A stretch of DNA of 64,000 nucleotides from Pelobates cultripes (lineage: Eukaryota; Chordata; Amphibia; Anura; Pelobatidae), in NCBI GenBank assembly GCA_933207985.1, contig OW240921.1, positions 99,045,046 through 99,109,045 on the forward strand, read 5' to 3'. The notes beneath the pieces are model-generated. The model saw nothing but the letters and a program-made list of their open reading frames with translations, was not told the origin of the DNA and searched no databases. The position numbers were made by a program, and so were the translations under genes. This document shows positions 36,926 through 49,200 of the stretch, in pieces. Each line of letters begins with the position of its first letter. Position 1 is the stretch's first letter.

Positions 36926-37147
36926 AAAATAAAACTTACAATTTGATGTCTTATTTTTTCAAAAATTATTTTTAAGCCCCAAAAAAGGCCAAATAAAAAC
37001 CACAATACCCGTCGAACTTGTAAAAAACTAAAATGAAAAACCCAGGCGCAAAAAAAATCAGACGAAAAAGAAAAAAACAGACGCTAAAAACTCAATCCAT
37101 TTTCACCAGGTGCGGGCATGGCTTATAAAGCCTTTCCATGCCCTGCA

Positions 37148-37325
37148 ATTTGACTCAGAGTACTCTGATCGGTTTGCTTGGAATTCAACCAATCAGAGTG
37201 CTAGTCATTTTACACAGCGTCGGAAAGTTTTTGGGAATTTTCCCACCCTGTGTAAAATGACACAGAGCACTCTGATTGGTTGGATTTCAAGCAAACCAAT
37301 CAGAGTGCTCTGAGTCAAACTGCAG
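37148..37325. repeat. Inverted repeat pair
   Basis: CAGAGTACTCTGATCGGTTT..CCAATCAGAGTGCT near the left is matched by inverted CAATCAGAGTGCTCTGAG at the right, and TTTTACACAG..CTGTGTAAAA forms the inner stem. It lies inside the TTAA-flanked element. Confidence 0.7.
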
Positions 37326-37955
37326 TTTAATAGCCCCCACTCGCGCGACACAGGTGTTTTTTTTTGTTTGTTTTTTAACAGCGAGCAGCCACAGGCTGGA
37401 CTAGACATGCCCCTACTCGCGGTATAGCAGTAGGGGCATGTCTAGTCTTTACTTAGTATTAGTACATTTGGCTGGAAGACCAATTTAGGTCTTTCAGCCT
37501 TTTGGTAAATAGCTACCTGATACCGAGGGAATTAGGGAGTTATCTACTAAGCGGCTGCAAGATGCAACCACAGCACGAATAGGATCAGAGTTTAATTTAG
37601 TCTACTGAAATTCCGATCCGAACAAAGTCCCGAATTGCATCCTAACATGAACGAACAAACTGTTCTCATTCTGTTAGTTTCGCCGGCGTTCTGTCTAAAT
37701 GACAGGACATTTGGGAAAAGTGAAAGGAAGCATCGCGGGAACACGGAGGGAAGCTAAGAATTGTGGGAAAATTTCTCTGACCACTGGAAATGAAGCACAC
37801 TTTGCTCCTCCGCTGGTCAGAGATGGTCAGGCGTAGGAAACCTCCAGAAGAGAAATTTTGTCTTATGTTTTAAAGAAAACTAGAGCAGACAGGAAGTAAT
37901 GAAGAACAGATCCTGACAGAGGGAGATAATGTTCGGCATGACAGTGCCGCTTTAA

Positions 37956-40212
37956 ACCTTTTCTTTAGGTCCATTGCTGTTCCTCTCCCATTCTGCAATA
38001 AAAATAAAGAAAACCCTCCCTCAAAACACCAGTAGATTCTTTACATATGCCAAAGTGGGACCATTTTATATACATTTTAGTTTCACCTTCTAAACGTACT
38101 AAATTCTTTGCTCTATGATGCTCATTTTTCTCACCTATTAGGCGATGAAGCAAAACAAAACTGTGCATTCTGTAATATGTGAATATGTGCCCGCAACATT
38201 TCTCCAATGAATGAATAAATGCATTCATAAAATATTTTGGCAATGTATACTTTGTTTTTCTACTTTTATGTGCCAGCAGTGTACATGTGATTAAAATAAA
38301 CCTTATACTTCTTAACAGAAGTTTATTTGCAATATAAATAGATAGAAAAGTAGCATGGCCTGTTAGTTCATGTTAATCGCCGATACGCTAAAGCATGGTA
38401 AGAATTTCTGGAGGCATACTTTCTCTGTGACCTACAAAGTCTTGAGCACTCTGGTATAGAGCTACGAAGAGTAAATGTGCGACGTGGTTGGATTTAGTAG
38501 CATGTTCAAGATCTAGTTCATGGTTGCATCTTCCACAAGCAGAGATATTACAGAGATCCCTCCTCCACTTGGAACATGGTGCATTTGCTCAGTTGGTCAC
38601 TCATAAGGACCACCTGTGGTCCAAGTATTAATGTCATCATTAGAACACAAATGTATAACCGCTAAATCAAGGTGATGGTGTTTGAAGACGGACCACAGAA
38701 CACTGCTCTAAGCTACTCCTGGATATGACATGCTGGACACCTATACCCTCACAGGTTGCTGTTAATGGCATCTACTGAGGTGATGACGAGTGCCTTAGAT
38801 TCTTATTAAAGAGAATTCTCAACACATTTAGAGTTAGTCACGAAATTACGGATTGTCAAAAGTTAAAGGGGAATTTCAAATTTTAGGCAAAACCAGGCAA
38901 ATTGGACAAATTCTCAAATTATTGAATCTGCTCATATATTCATACCAGACTGTATTGCACTAGGCTATGGCCATGTTCTTTATTTTTTACAGTGTACATT
39001 AATACCATCTTACCTGAGAACCAACTACACTCCACCTTCTTTTCCATGTATATAAAAATTCTCAACCTAAGTTTTTGTTTTTAGGATGGCCATTTTGGTC
39101 TTAAATATAAACTTAACTTAGAATGTATGACAATTCAAACTTTAGTAAAGAGCCCAGTGTGAGTACCACATATTGGTGTAATGTGTTACATAAGGGACTA
39201 CAGGGTGACTTGGAAAAAAATGTAAATGCTTAGATTCTAACTAAAAACTACTTTTAATTTAAAAAAAAACAACAATTTTTTTTTTTTTTTTGCATAATGG
39301 TTATCATACCAGCTGACACGATCACTCATAAATAATAATAAATGAGGAGCACAACCATAAAGATAAAAATAATCACTTTATTAATTGGGTCCACTATGCC
39401 AGGTATCCCAAAGAGCGTACTAAAAACATAAACAATAATATCAAAACAGCACTCCATGCAAAATATACAAAGTATACGAAAAAAACACATGTATTCACAC
39501 AAACAGAAAAAAAGACACAGCAATGGTATTAATGGTATAAAGTCACAATGATATATTCAAGGAAACCTACCCAACATGAAAATACATACCATATAAAAAG
39601 GAAGAGAAAGAAACAGAAGTAGTGAGAAGAGGGAGATAGCCAGAATTGCCCCCCAACGTTTTGGCAAAATTGCCTACATCAGGGGAGCAATTGTCATGTA
39701 TGCTGACAGACAATCAGTGGTTATACAAGATTGCGTTGTAGTCAGAAAGTAGATTATCTATCTTTTAAATCAGGAGTTCTAATGCAGTCTTCCAGTTTAT
39801 CTTTCCAAGAATTGTAGTCCAACAACAGACAAGAGTTCAAGGTTGAAAATCCAGTGAGCTTTAGATTAGCAGAGGTGTTATCAAGAAAAACACGGAATTT
39901 TGTTTACATTTATTTCTATTCGACTTTATACAATTTTACCATCGTAAATCAGTGTATGTTTCCCCGTGATACATGTGAATCTTTATTGTACATGTAATAT
40001 GTATATTATTGATTAGCTGTCTCTATATGACCTAGATAGGATACCTGCTGCCAAGATAATGTTTATTTTGTCTGGGAGGTAGGCATTTCCTATACTGTTT
40101 GGCAGCGTACCATGGAGAAAAAAAAAACAAAACAGTTAATTTCTCTTGAATTGATAACACGACCAAAGTTCAGCACAAAGTCCCATTTTCTCTCTTTTTC
40201 TTTTTTATGCAG
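37956..40212. other. Upstream of SLC2A5 coding exon 1; no promoter assigned
   Basis: AT-rich DNA with a repeat-like segment at about 39300-39700. A 5' non-coding exon of SLC2A5 probably lies in or before this stretch, as the first coding exon is preceded by a splice acceptor. I could not place a promoter. Confidence 0.4.
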
Positions 40213-40298
40213 TTTTGGTCGGCAGCATCTAACCCCTCAGGGTCCTAGAACCAATGTCCCTACAAGAAGAAAAGGGTCAGCCAGAGGAAAGGAGGGGG
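40213..40298 (+). CDS. SLC2A5: SLC2A5 exon with start codon (coding from 40254)
   Basis: A long pyrimidine tract and ATGCAG acceptor precede 40213; the donor GGG|GTAAGT follows 40298. After 41 untranslated bases, ATG at 40254 opens 15 codons reading [15 protein letters not shown] and ending in phase 0, as the next exon requires. The composition and length resemble the short hydrophilic N-terminus of human GLUT5. I chose this over ATG 42866, whose exon would end in the wrong phase. Homology is too weak to be decisive. Confidence 0.62.
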
Positions 40299-43200
40299 GT
40301 AAGTGTACTATGCGTGACACCCACTATTCTGTCTGAAATATAAACTTGGAAATTTTTATAACGGGACTTTGAAATGTTGCCATTTTTGTGTTAACACATT
40401 TTACTTTTGCGAAATGAAACATGTCTTGCTAGTGGATCCAAGTATTTCTTGTCCCAGTACCAGAATAGTATTTAAATAGTTTTCGAATTATAAGTACTCA
40501 AATGTATAAGGTATATTAAAGCAGGTGTGTGTTTATATACTAATTATGATCTACCTGTTATTTGCTATATGTAAGACTAAACTGAACCTCCTCGGGGTTA
40601 TACATTTTCCTGGTATTTATAAAAATATAATGAATACATTTAATTTTATTATATATTAATATGCAAATATTTTAATAAAATAGATCTCCAAAATGCACAC
40701 ACATAGATTTAGAGATAGTGTATCTTGCCCCTTGCAGCTGTTGCATGCACTGGGTATTTAATTTTGTTAAGTGGTGTTCTGGCACAACTCCAAATGATGT
40801 CCACAGTGGAGGTGAAGGGCATGCCCTAGGGATTGCTACTGAACCATTAGTTTGTTGCACCCATTGGGCATTCAAAAGTAATCTGGGAATTATTATAGTA
40901 TAGGTTTTTACTTTCTAATGAAGTAAAGAACCATACATTGACCTTTACAAATTGCATTTTAAGTTGGCGGAAAATCACATGGAATTGTCTTTATTTGCGT
41001 CCACCACAGTCCTTGAGGATGATAGATGCACAGTGCTAAATATCTGCCAGGGTCTCTGATGTACGAGAAGGCTTTATGACACAACCTTGCTCTTAAAAAC
41101 CACATTCATCCATAGGTTAAGCACTTTCACTTATGATGGCAAACTAGGTATGGCTGAAGGGAAGTGGCAATGTAGGGTACTTGCTGACAGTTGGTGAAGC
41201 CCTGGCATTTTAGTTGCGCATGTAATAGTAGCTTGTTCACATTGTGCATAAGTTCCTTTTGGGTGCTTCTTCATAACTAGACCGCATTCTCTTGGCAGAA
41301 TTGATGTCATTCATATTTCTTACATAACATATTATCTGGCCAGTGCCCACCTGGCATTAGCTCCACTTGCCCAGTGTCCAGCACTTACTGTTCTTTGTCG
41401 TTGAGATAAAGTCAAACTCTTAATTTCATCTCCCATCTAGAGGGTTAAGAGTGTATCTTAATGATCTCATATAACATTTCGTGCATTCTTAATAACTAAT
41501 AAGTGATATATTAAATTGCGTGTTTATGTAATGACCTATCCTATTAAAGGTAAGGATAACAAAGGTAACAAAACAGTGATATTGATTAAGGGTTAGTCCT
41601 TGTCCTTTGTTGATGCCATTAACAATGGTGCAGCAGTCTTGATTTTTGACCATACCACCCATTGTTTATTCCCCTTCATCGCCAAGTAGAGGGCACAGTG
41701 GTGCTATGTTTTAATACCTAATAAATGCCCATAATGTAATATTCAGAAATGGTAAAATCTGACAGGTCAATGTTGATGCAAAGAGATTATTTTTCAAAGT
41801 CTTGTACCCTTTACTTTACCATTTTTTTTTCTAGTTTCTAATAATAAATATATAGTAGGCCCCTCACTTACATTAAAATGTGATTAGTCGTCTCCCCTAA
41901 TTTTAGGTAAAATGTATTGTTCAGCCCCTATGAATTGCTGTTACCATGTAAAGCAGGGGTTCTCAACCCAGTCCTCAGGACCCCCTACCAGTCCAGGGTT
42001 TAGGGATTATCTGGGTGTGTCTCAGGTGTTTAGAAAAAGGGGAAAAAACACCTTAGACTCTAAGGTGTTCTTTTTTTTCTTTTTCTAAACACCTTAGACA
42101 CACCCAGATAATCCCTAAACCCTGGACTGGTAGGGGGTCCTGAGGACTAACGTTGAGAACCCCTGATCTAAAGGCTTTCAGCTCAGCATCTAAATGCCAG
42201 ATCTTAGTCCAGTTCCATTGCTGGCTGTGCGTGTGCACACAGGATGTATTCATGTGTCTACAATGTTGTATATGTGATGAAAGCATACCTGAATATCCAC
42301 TTTGACAAAGTCCTCTGGGCACAAAAATGCCAGGCCTCTGTTTAACCCCTTAAGGACCAAACTTCTGGAATAAGAGGGAATCATAACATGTCACACATGT
42401 CATGTGACCTTAAGGGGTTAAACTTCCTCTCCCTCTATTGTCTTCAGCAATTAAATCTGTATAAATAGTGATACTTTTTAATCCAATATGGCAGTTTTGA
42501 GGTTTCCTTTTGTTGCTCCACGTGAAAGATCCCAATGCAATGTTTACTACCTTCTCAATAACATCATGGAGAGGCATGCCTTGTTACCTAGTCATCATAA
42601 CCATAACTATTCAGGCACAGAACACATCCATCTTCTTCTTCTTGTTAAATCTCCATAAGCCATTTTGCCAGCACTGAATGTACACAGAGTTAATGTGTCC
42701 ATGTTGGCAGCACCAAAACCATAAATTGCAAAACACATTTTCCCATTCAAACATTTTGAATGCATAATGAGGATAGTTAAGTTTTCTTAAATGATATCCC
42801 AAGCTAAAGGTAAGCTATAATACCAGGAACGCCTCTGTTTTTTGGCAAATCACTTGAAATAAAGTGTGACAAAGACAAAGGCTCAACCCATGGATTGTTC
42901 ACAACTTACCACTAAAAAAAGCTGTAAGGGTTATTCCAAAACCAATACCCATGTCCTATCCGATCGTCTCATGAAGTCAGTCGAGGCCGAGGATCTCCTT
43001 CAAATAGTCACTGACTTGTTGGTTGATGAACTTGTCCAACAAAATCATGATAGTTTTATTCTTCTTGGCGCAAGGCAGGAATACATTAAAGTCCAAATAT
43101 AACCCTAAGGTCTTAGTGTCTTGGGGAAACAATGTTTTGGAATGGTTACTGTTGCAATCATAGTTATTGTTATAAATTTGTAAGGAAAAGTAAATTAATG

Positions 43201-46200
43201 GAATGTAGTGGGACAAAATAGTCTTTGGAAAAGTGTGTAATTAACAAAATAAATTTGTTTCCAAATTTTTTTCCACATGTGCATTACGTCTAGTAAATTC
43301 TTCCCTTTGTTTCAGTAAATAATATTACAGCGTTAGGATTTTTGATCTGAACACTGTAGTTGCTTTCTATACGTCGCTCTTTACTCTTTATTTTGTTTCA
43401 TTACAGAAGCTGACAGTCACGCTAGCCCTGGGTACTTTGGTGGCAACAATTGGGTCGTCGTTCCAGTACGGATACAATGTGGCCTCCGTGAACTCTCCTG
43501 CTCCAGTAAGTACTGATTTTTATCATTTAGATAATGACCGTCCACTTTGAAAAAACTGTTTGGGATGCATTTAAAACAGTGCAAATTTGATGCCCCCAAA
43601 ATCAGTTGTATTTATTGACTCAGCCTCCCTCAGTTTATGTCCATTAGTCGTTGTTAGTACAAATGTTACAATGTGGCCACATAATGGGATACCTCTGCCT
43701 GTCTGCTGATAACATTCCGCCGATCCCCTTCCCACTCCCTCCCATACCAGCACTGTGGGGTCTTCTAATAATGTATCCCTCAAAAACAGCATTATGTTTC
43801 TTCTGATAATGTGCCCCTCATAACTAGCACTCTGTGTGTCCATTTTGTTTTGCTTTTGTCTTCATAGTGACACTTGTATTCATATATTTTGCAGTTTATG
43901 AAAGCATTTTACAATGAAACATACTCTGTGCATTATAAGAAAGACATCACTGGTAATGTCATGTCTGTGCTCTGGTCGCTCACAGTGTCCTTGTACCCAC
44001 TGGGAGGATTTTTTGGCTCCTTAATGGTGGGCCCTCTGGTGAACAAAATTGGCAGGTAAGTCTGTAGACTACAGCTAGAAAATGTTCTGCATGCAGCGAA
44101 TAATTCTGTTGTCATTTTCTGTTTTTTTTTTTATATATTAATTAGCTATCTAGGCATAATGATGTCAATCGGGTTATATTTCCATATTTGCTCTTGTAGG
44201 AGAGGTACACTCCTCTTGAACAACATCTTCTCCATTGTCCCAGCTATCTTGATGGGGACCAGTGTTGTGGCGCAAACCTTTGAAATTATCATCGTTTCTC
44301 GGTTTGTGATCGGTATCTGTGCAGGTATGTTATGCATCACAGAGAAAGCGATGCCAGTCTGGTACCCTGATGACCACTAAACTAACATATGTCTTGTAGG
44401 TCTATCCTCCAATGTCGTCCCTATGTACGTGGGAGAGATGTCACCCAAAAATCTTCGAGGAGGCATCGGAGTCATGCCCCAACTAATGATTACTGTTGGT
44501 ATCCTTATGGCACAGATATTTGGAATTCGATTCATCCTTGGAAATACGGACGGTAAGATCTTCCTTAAATAAGGTGGGTTTTAAATGGTTATGGCAGTTG
44601 TAAAATCTAAAGGTACATTTTTTTATCTTTATTGTGGAAAACACTATTTTGTTTTAAAAATAGACATATTATCGTAAGGACACAAACTAGTAAATCATTA
44701 ACTATATGATTATTGCAAGGTACGAGATATGGGTGCAATATAAAAAAGTTACCCTACAGTTTTTTATCTATATCTACCCAACCAACCTGACCATTTACTG
44801 CTCTCCACTGTGGAAGGTGGATTGTATGGTATAACAATAATATGTTCAGTACACCCAAACTACTTTTTATTCTTGGTCTATACATGGCATTTGCAGCACA
44901 GCCTGTCCACTAGTGTACACGGATGTACTGCAAAATGCCGCTCTCGTGATTTGATGCCATACATGGTCTATAAGACTAGGAGGTCAGGAAAGTTCTAGCA
45001 TTGAGTCATCACTTATTAGGAACGAGTGTTAGTTTAAACTAAAGGGTTCAGGTTGGAGTCTGTTACCTTAGTAAAGTCACCGTAGATCATTAAGTGGTCC
45101 TATTTCAGATTTGCAATCTTGGAAACAGAAGAAAGGTTTGCTAAGGCTTACCTGAAAAGTTCTCTCTAGATTAAATCACTGCTCTCTTGGATCTTGTAAA
45201 CATAGACAATAAAAATGTACATTACTGTTTTTGTACTGTCTTTTCCAGGTTGGCCAATATTGTTGGCCCTGACTGGTATCCCTGCTGTGCTAGAATTAGT
45301 CTTTCTACCCTTCTTCCCAGAGAGTCCAAGGTACACCTTACTTAACAAGGGTAATGAAGACAAGGCCAAGCGAGGTAAGTCTTGTTACCTTCAAGGTCCA
45401 GTTTACCAGCAGAACACTAGTAAAAAGACCTATGCTCACAATTTGTTTAGACCCCGTGCATGACCCACTACACATTTCTTGTATCATGTACATTACATCT
45501 TCAATAATAGCTTTTTTAATGTTTCATATACTTCTTTCATTTTTCAGTGGAGCTTGCAGTATGTGTACCTAAGGTAGAGTGATCTGTAAGGCAGTGATCT
45601 GTTTAATAACTCTAAAGTTGACATCTTTAAACTGACATTGTGTTTAAAGGTCATCAAAGATGTAACACTACTGTCCCAAATAATGATAAAAGTGTTTGGA
45701 GATCTGCACAATAAATGGACCCAAATCTGTTGTGATTTCCTTTGAAGCCCTGCAAAAATTGAGAGGATGGGAAGATGTTGATGGTGAAATAAAAGAGATG
45801 TATCTTGAGGATCAATCGGAGAAAGAAGAAGGAGAGCTATCCGTGAAGAACCTGTGCACCTTCCGTCCCCTACGTTGGCAACTCATCATTATAATTATCT
45901 TGAACATGGGACAACAGCTGTCTGGGATAAATGCGGTGAGACCTCGAGAACTTTGCTTGAATTCTTTAGATTCTTTAGAATCTGTAGATGTATAAGGGAA
46001 TGCAGGAAGCTGCATTTAACTTGGGACCTTCATTCTGATTTAAATTACATTTACAATTAACTGCCAGATAGGATTTGGGGGATTGTAGTCTATAGGAATG
46101 TTCTCCAACCCAGTCCTCTTGGACCACCAAAAGTCAAGTTTTTTTTCAGTATATCCATTGGAATAAAACAGGGAAATTCATAAATCCTGGACTGATGGTG

Positions 46201-49200
46201 GTCCATGAGGACTGGGTTGGGGACTACATGTAGGTCTATCCTCCCATGTCGTCCCCATCGCATATAGTGCCAATATATAGTTATCATTAGAGACTTTAAC
46301 AAAATGGAATATGACAAAGTTTTATGGTGGTTATTTAGGTTTACAAGGTTATTTTCACTAAAAAGAAGAATAGAGCCATATTTTACCATTAAAAAGGGAC
46401 ACTACCCACAATTTAGCTTTACATTTATTTGGATGCGGCCACGCTACAAAGGGGAAAGCAAGGAGGCACAATCAGAGGGGAGGGAGAGAAGAAACCACAA
46501 AGGGAGGGGGTGGAAAAGATCCCAAAGGGAGCTGGTGGGAAAGACACATAAGAGGGGCTGGGGAAGGGAAAAAAGAGAAACACAAAAGTGGCTGAGGGGA
46601 GAGACACATAGAGGGGCTAGGGGGAAAAGAGACACATAGAGGGGCATGGGGGGAAAAGAGACACGTAGAGGGGATGAGGGAAAAAACGCATGTAGAGCGG
46701 ATGGGGAAAAGAGACACGTAGAGGGGATGGGGAAAAGAGACACACAGAGGGGCTGGGCGGGAGAAAGACACATGCAAAGTGGATGGGGGTCACAGGGACA
46801 CACAGAGTAGCTGGAGAAGGGGAAAAAGAGACACACGAATAGGGCTTGGAAAGAAAGAGACACCTAGGGGCTTGAGAAGGGGAACAAAGGCAAAGCGGGG
46901 CTAAGAGATAAACAAGTGAAGTGAAGATGCAATTTTTTGGGGTGGGGGAAGCAAAAAATGTTTTCGCCTGTGTAGCCAAGGTTCCTTGCACCGGCCCTGA
47001 TGGCCCAATAAAAAAAGATCAATGGGTGATGTCATAAATCGTATTAGAGTAGACTAAGCATGTCTAAATATTTTATGACCAAATAATGGAACATGCTAGG
47101 AAATGTTTTTTTGAAGGATGGATTTAGAATTTTTTTTTTCACTTGAAGTAAAGAGTAACATGTCATGTGTCCTTAAGGGGTTAAGTGTGAACTGCTGGAA
47201 ATTCAATGTGACTTTCACATTTTAAGCCTTAAATTAGAGGGCCAAAATTTTTAATTCACATTCAATTCACTTTGAATCCCCTGCAGTTCACACAAGAACA
47301 CATTGTTAATTGAGGTAGACATAACATAAAATTGTCTCAGGGTCAGAGAACAGAATGCATGCTTAAAGAGGAACACAAGGGACACAGACACGTATAATAA
47401 ATTTAAAAAAGTAAATGAAGTAAAACTGCTTAAAACATTTTAATAGATGAGAACTGTTTAACAAATAATAATAAGTATATGTACCTTTCTGGTGGTCGTG
47501 TTTGTTTAACACATTTCAGTACGTTAGATTTGAAGTTTGTCTTTGACGTGCCATAAATTAGAACAGTCTGTGATTTCTCATTCATGGTCATCAATCCAAG
47601 CATCCGTTCTGAGGTCTACAGCTATTGTTTTGTGGTTGATTTTCACACAGCAAGTAGCATTAACATTTAAACTAACATTTAATAACCGTTGTGGAGTAGA
47701 GCTCTCAGACTACAAACAAAGCCGTATCATAAAGAAACTGCTTCCATTCTCTTTAACGGTGTTTTATTTATTTTATTTATTTGTCAAGGATAGACTGACC
47801 GCAAGCCTGCAGTAATGGCAAGCCAAAGAAATAAGCTTAATAAATAATTTCTTCTTAGAGTTATTAAAACAGGTTGATTTACAGTCACATTACATGTCAC
47901 TGTCTGTGTGTGTGTGTGTCTGTGTGTGTGTGTGTGTGTGTGTATTTGTTTGTTTTTAGGTATATGATCATAATTAAAAATTCTAGAAAATATATTTCCA
48001 ATGCATTATTTAACTGATGTCTTGCTTATAGGTTTATTACTATGCAGACAGTATATATGCAGAGGCTGGGCTTAATGATGAAACCATCCAGTATGTAACT
48101 GTGGGAACAGGATCAGTCAATGTTCTCATGACAGTGGCTGCGGTAAGTAGTGTTTGTGCAAGGTTGTATAAAGCTTAAATATGAGAGGACTTTAAAGGGA
48201 CACTGTAGGCACCCAGACCACTTCAGCTCATTAAAGTGGTCTGGGTGTAGTGTCCCATCACCCTTAACCCGAAGCATGTAATTATTGCAGTTTTTTTAAA
48301 ATAATTACAGGCTAGGGTTAACGCCTCCCTTAGCGGCTGTCTACCAGACAGCCACTAGAGGGACTTCTGGGTCTTTAGGCAACTTTTGGTCACCTAAATG
48401 ACGCTGGACGTGCTTCTGCATTACCTTAATCCCCACAAAAAAACAAAGAATAATGCTTTCCTATGGGGAAATCCTAATGCGCGTTAGGTCGTCTCCCCTG
48501 CTGGCGGATGTCGGCGGGAGAGGAGTGAAGGCAGACCTGAGCCAGCACCGAGGGACCTCAGCACTGGACCCAGGTAAGTGACAGAAGGGGTTTTTAAGCA
48601 AGGGATGGGGGATCCTTGACAGAGGGGGAAGCTACAGTGCCAGGAAAACAAGTTTGTTTTTCAGGCACTATAGTATCTCTTAAATCATGCGGAAGGAACA
48701 GGTAAAGCTAGGCGCCCAGCAGACAAAATAAATCAGGCAGAAGGATGTGCACGGGGTTATCTCTGGAAGTGAGAATTAGCTAAACTAGAAGAATTCTTCA
48801 AGTCATCCATGATTCCAGTTCAACTAGTTTGGCCTTACATTTGAAATTCACTTTGAATTTCTGACAATTGTCGCATTAGTGAATGAACCTGTAAGACAGA
48901 AATATTTTATATAAATTTATTATCAAAATAGTCATTCGAGACAGAAAGCAAAGGAGGCAATTTATATTAAAAATACACTTCGCAATATAAATTTACAAAA
49001 TTTTTGAGTAGCACTTACAATGATGCCCGGTCACATACTTATTAAGCAGACATTGTATTTTGGAATGTTAATGTACTGGCAATTGGCTGGCAAGCTATAA
49101 GCTAGTCCCTCTTCACCTACTGTTCCTTTATTTCAAACGCGCTTTGTTAGAATGAATTGTTTGTCATGTTTACCTGTTGTACAGCGCTACAAAATATGTT

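Larger units (their letters stand above)
35681..37951. mobile_element. TTAA-flanked DNA element carrying GC-rich tandem repeats
   Basis: A perfect 15-bp inverted repeat: AGCGGCACTGTCATG at the left and CATGACAGTGCCGCT at the right (37937-37951), with TTAA at 35677-35680 and 37952-37955. TTAA duplication points to the piggyBac or Kolobok superfamilies; no transposase is visible. The cargo is a tandem-repeat block (about 35815-36920), an inverted-repeat pair (37148-37325) and unique DNA near the right end that recurs at 56030-56400. Confidence 0.82.
40299..43406. other. SLC2A5: SLC2A5 intron 1 (coding)
   Basis: GTAAGT to TTACAG. It contains the hAT MITE at 41954-42165 and the 80-bp MITE at 42342-42421; otherwise nothing recognised. 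Confidence 0.65.
45936..48031. other. SLC2A5: SLC2A5 intron with repeats
   Basis: It contains a diverged foldback (46095-46235), a minisatellite-bearing hAT-like segment (46400-46999), a partial 80-bp MITE (about 47158-47184) and a TG microsatellite (47903-47942). The open frames over the minisatellite are not genes. Confidence 0.75.

Noticed and set aside
40112..40253. ATG 40112 (MEKKKTKQLISLEL) as SLC2A5 start
   Set aside because: Its frame is different from the one that joins in phase to exon 2, and a strong splice acceptor at 40211-40212 separates it from the coding exon.
42866..43102. ATG 42866 as SLC2A5 start exon ([13 protein letters not shown].., donor near CTGTAAGG)
   Set aside because: The exon would end in phase 1, whereas the exon at 43407 needs phase 0. 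The candidate at 40254 fits.
46304..46991. Open frames on both strands across 46304-46991
   Set aside because: They follow the GAGACACATAGAGG tandem array; low complexity, with overlapping frames on both strands.
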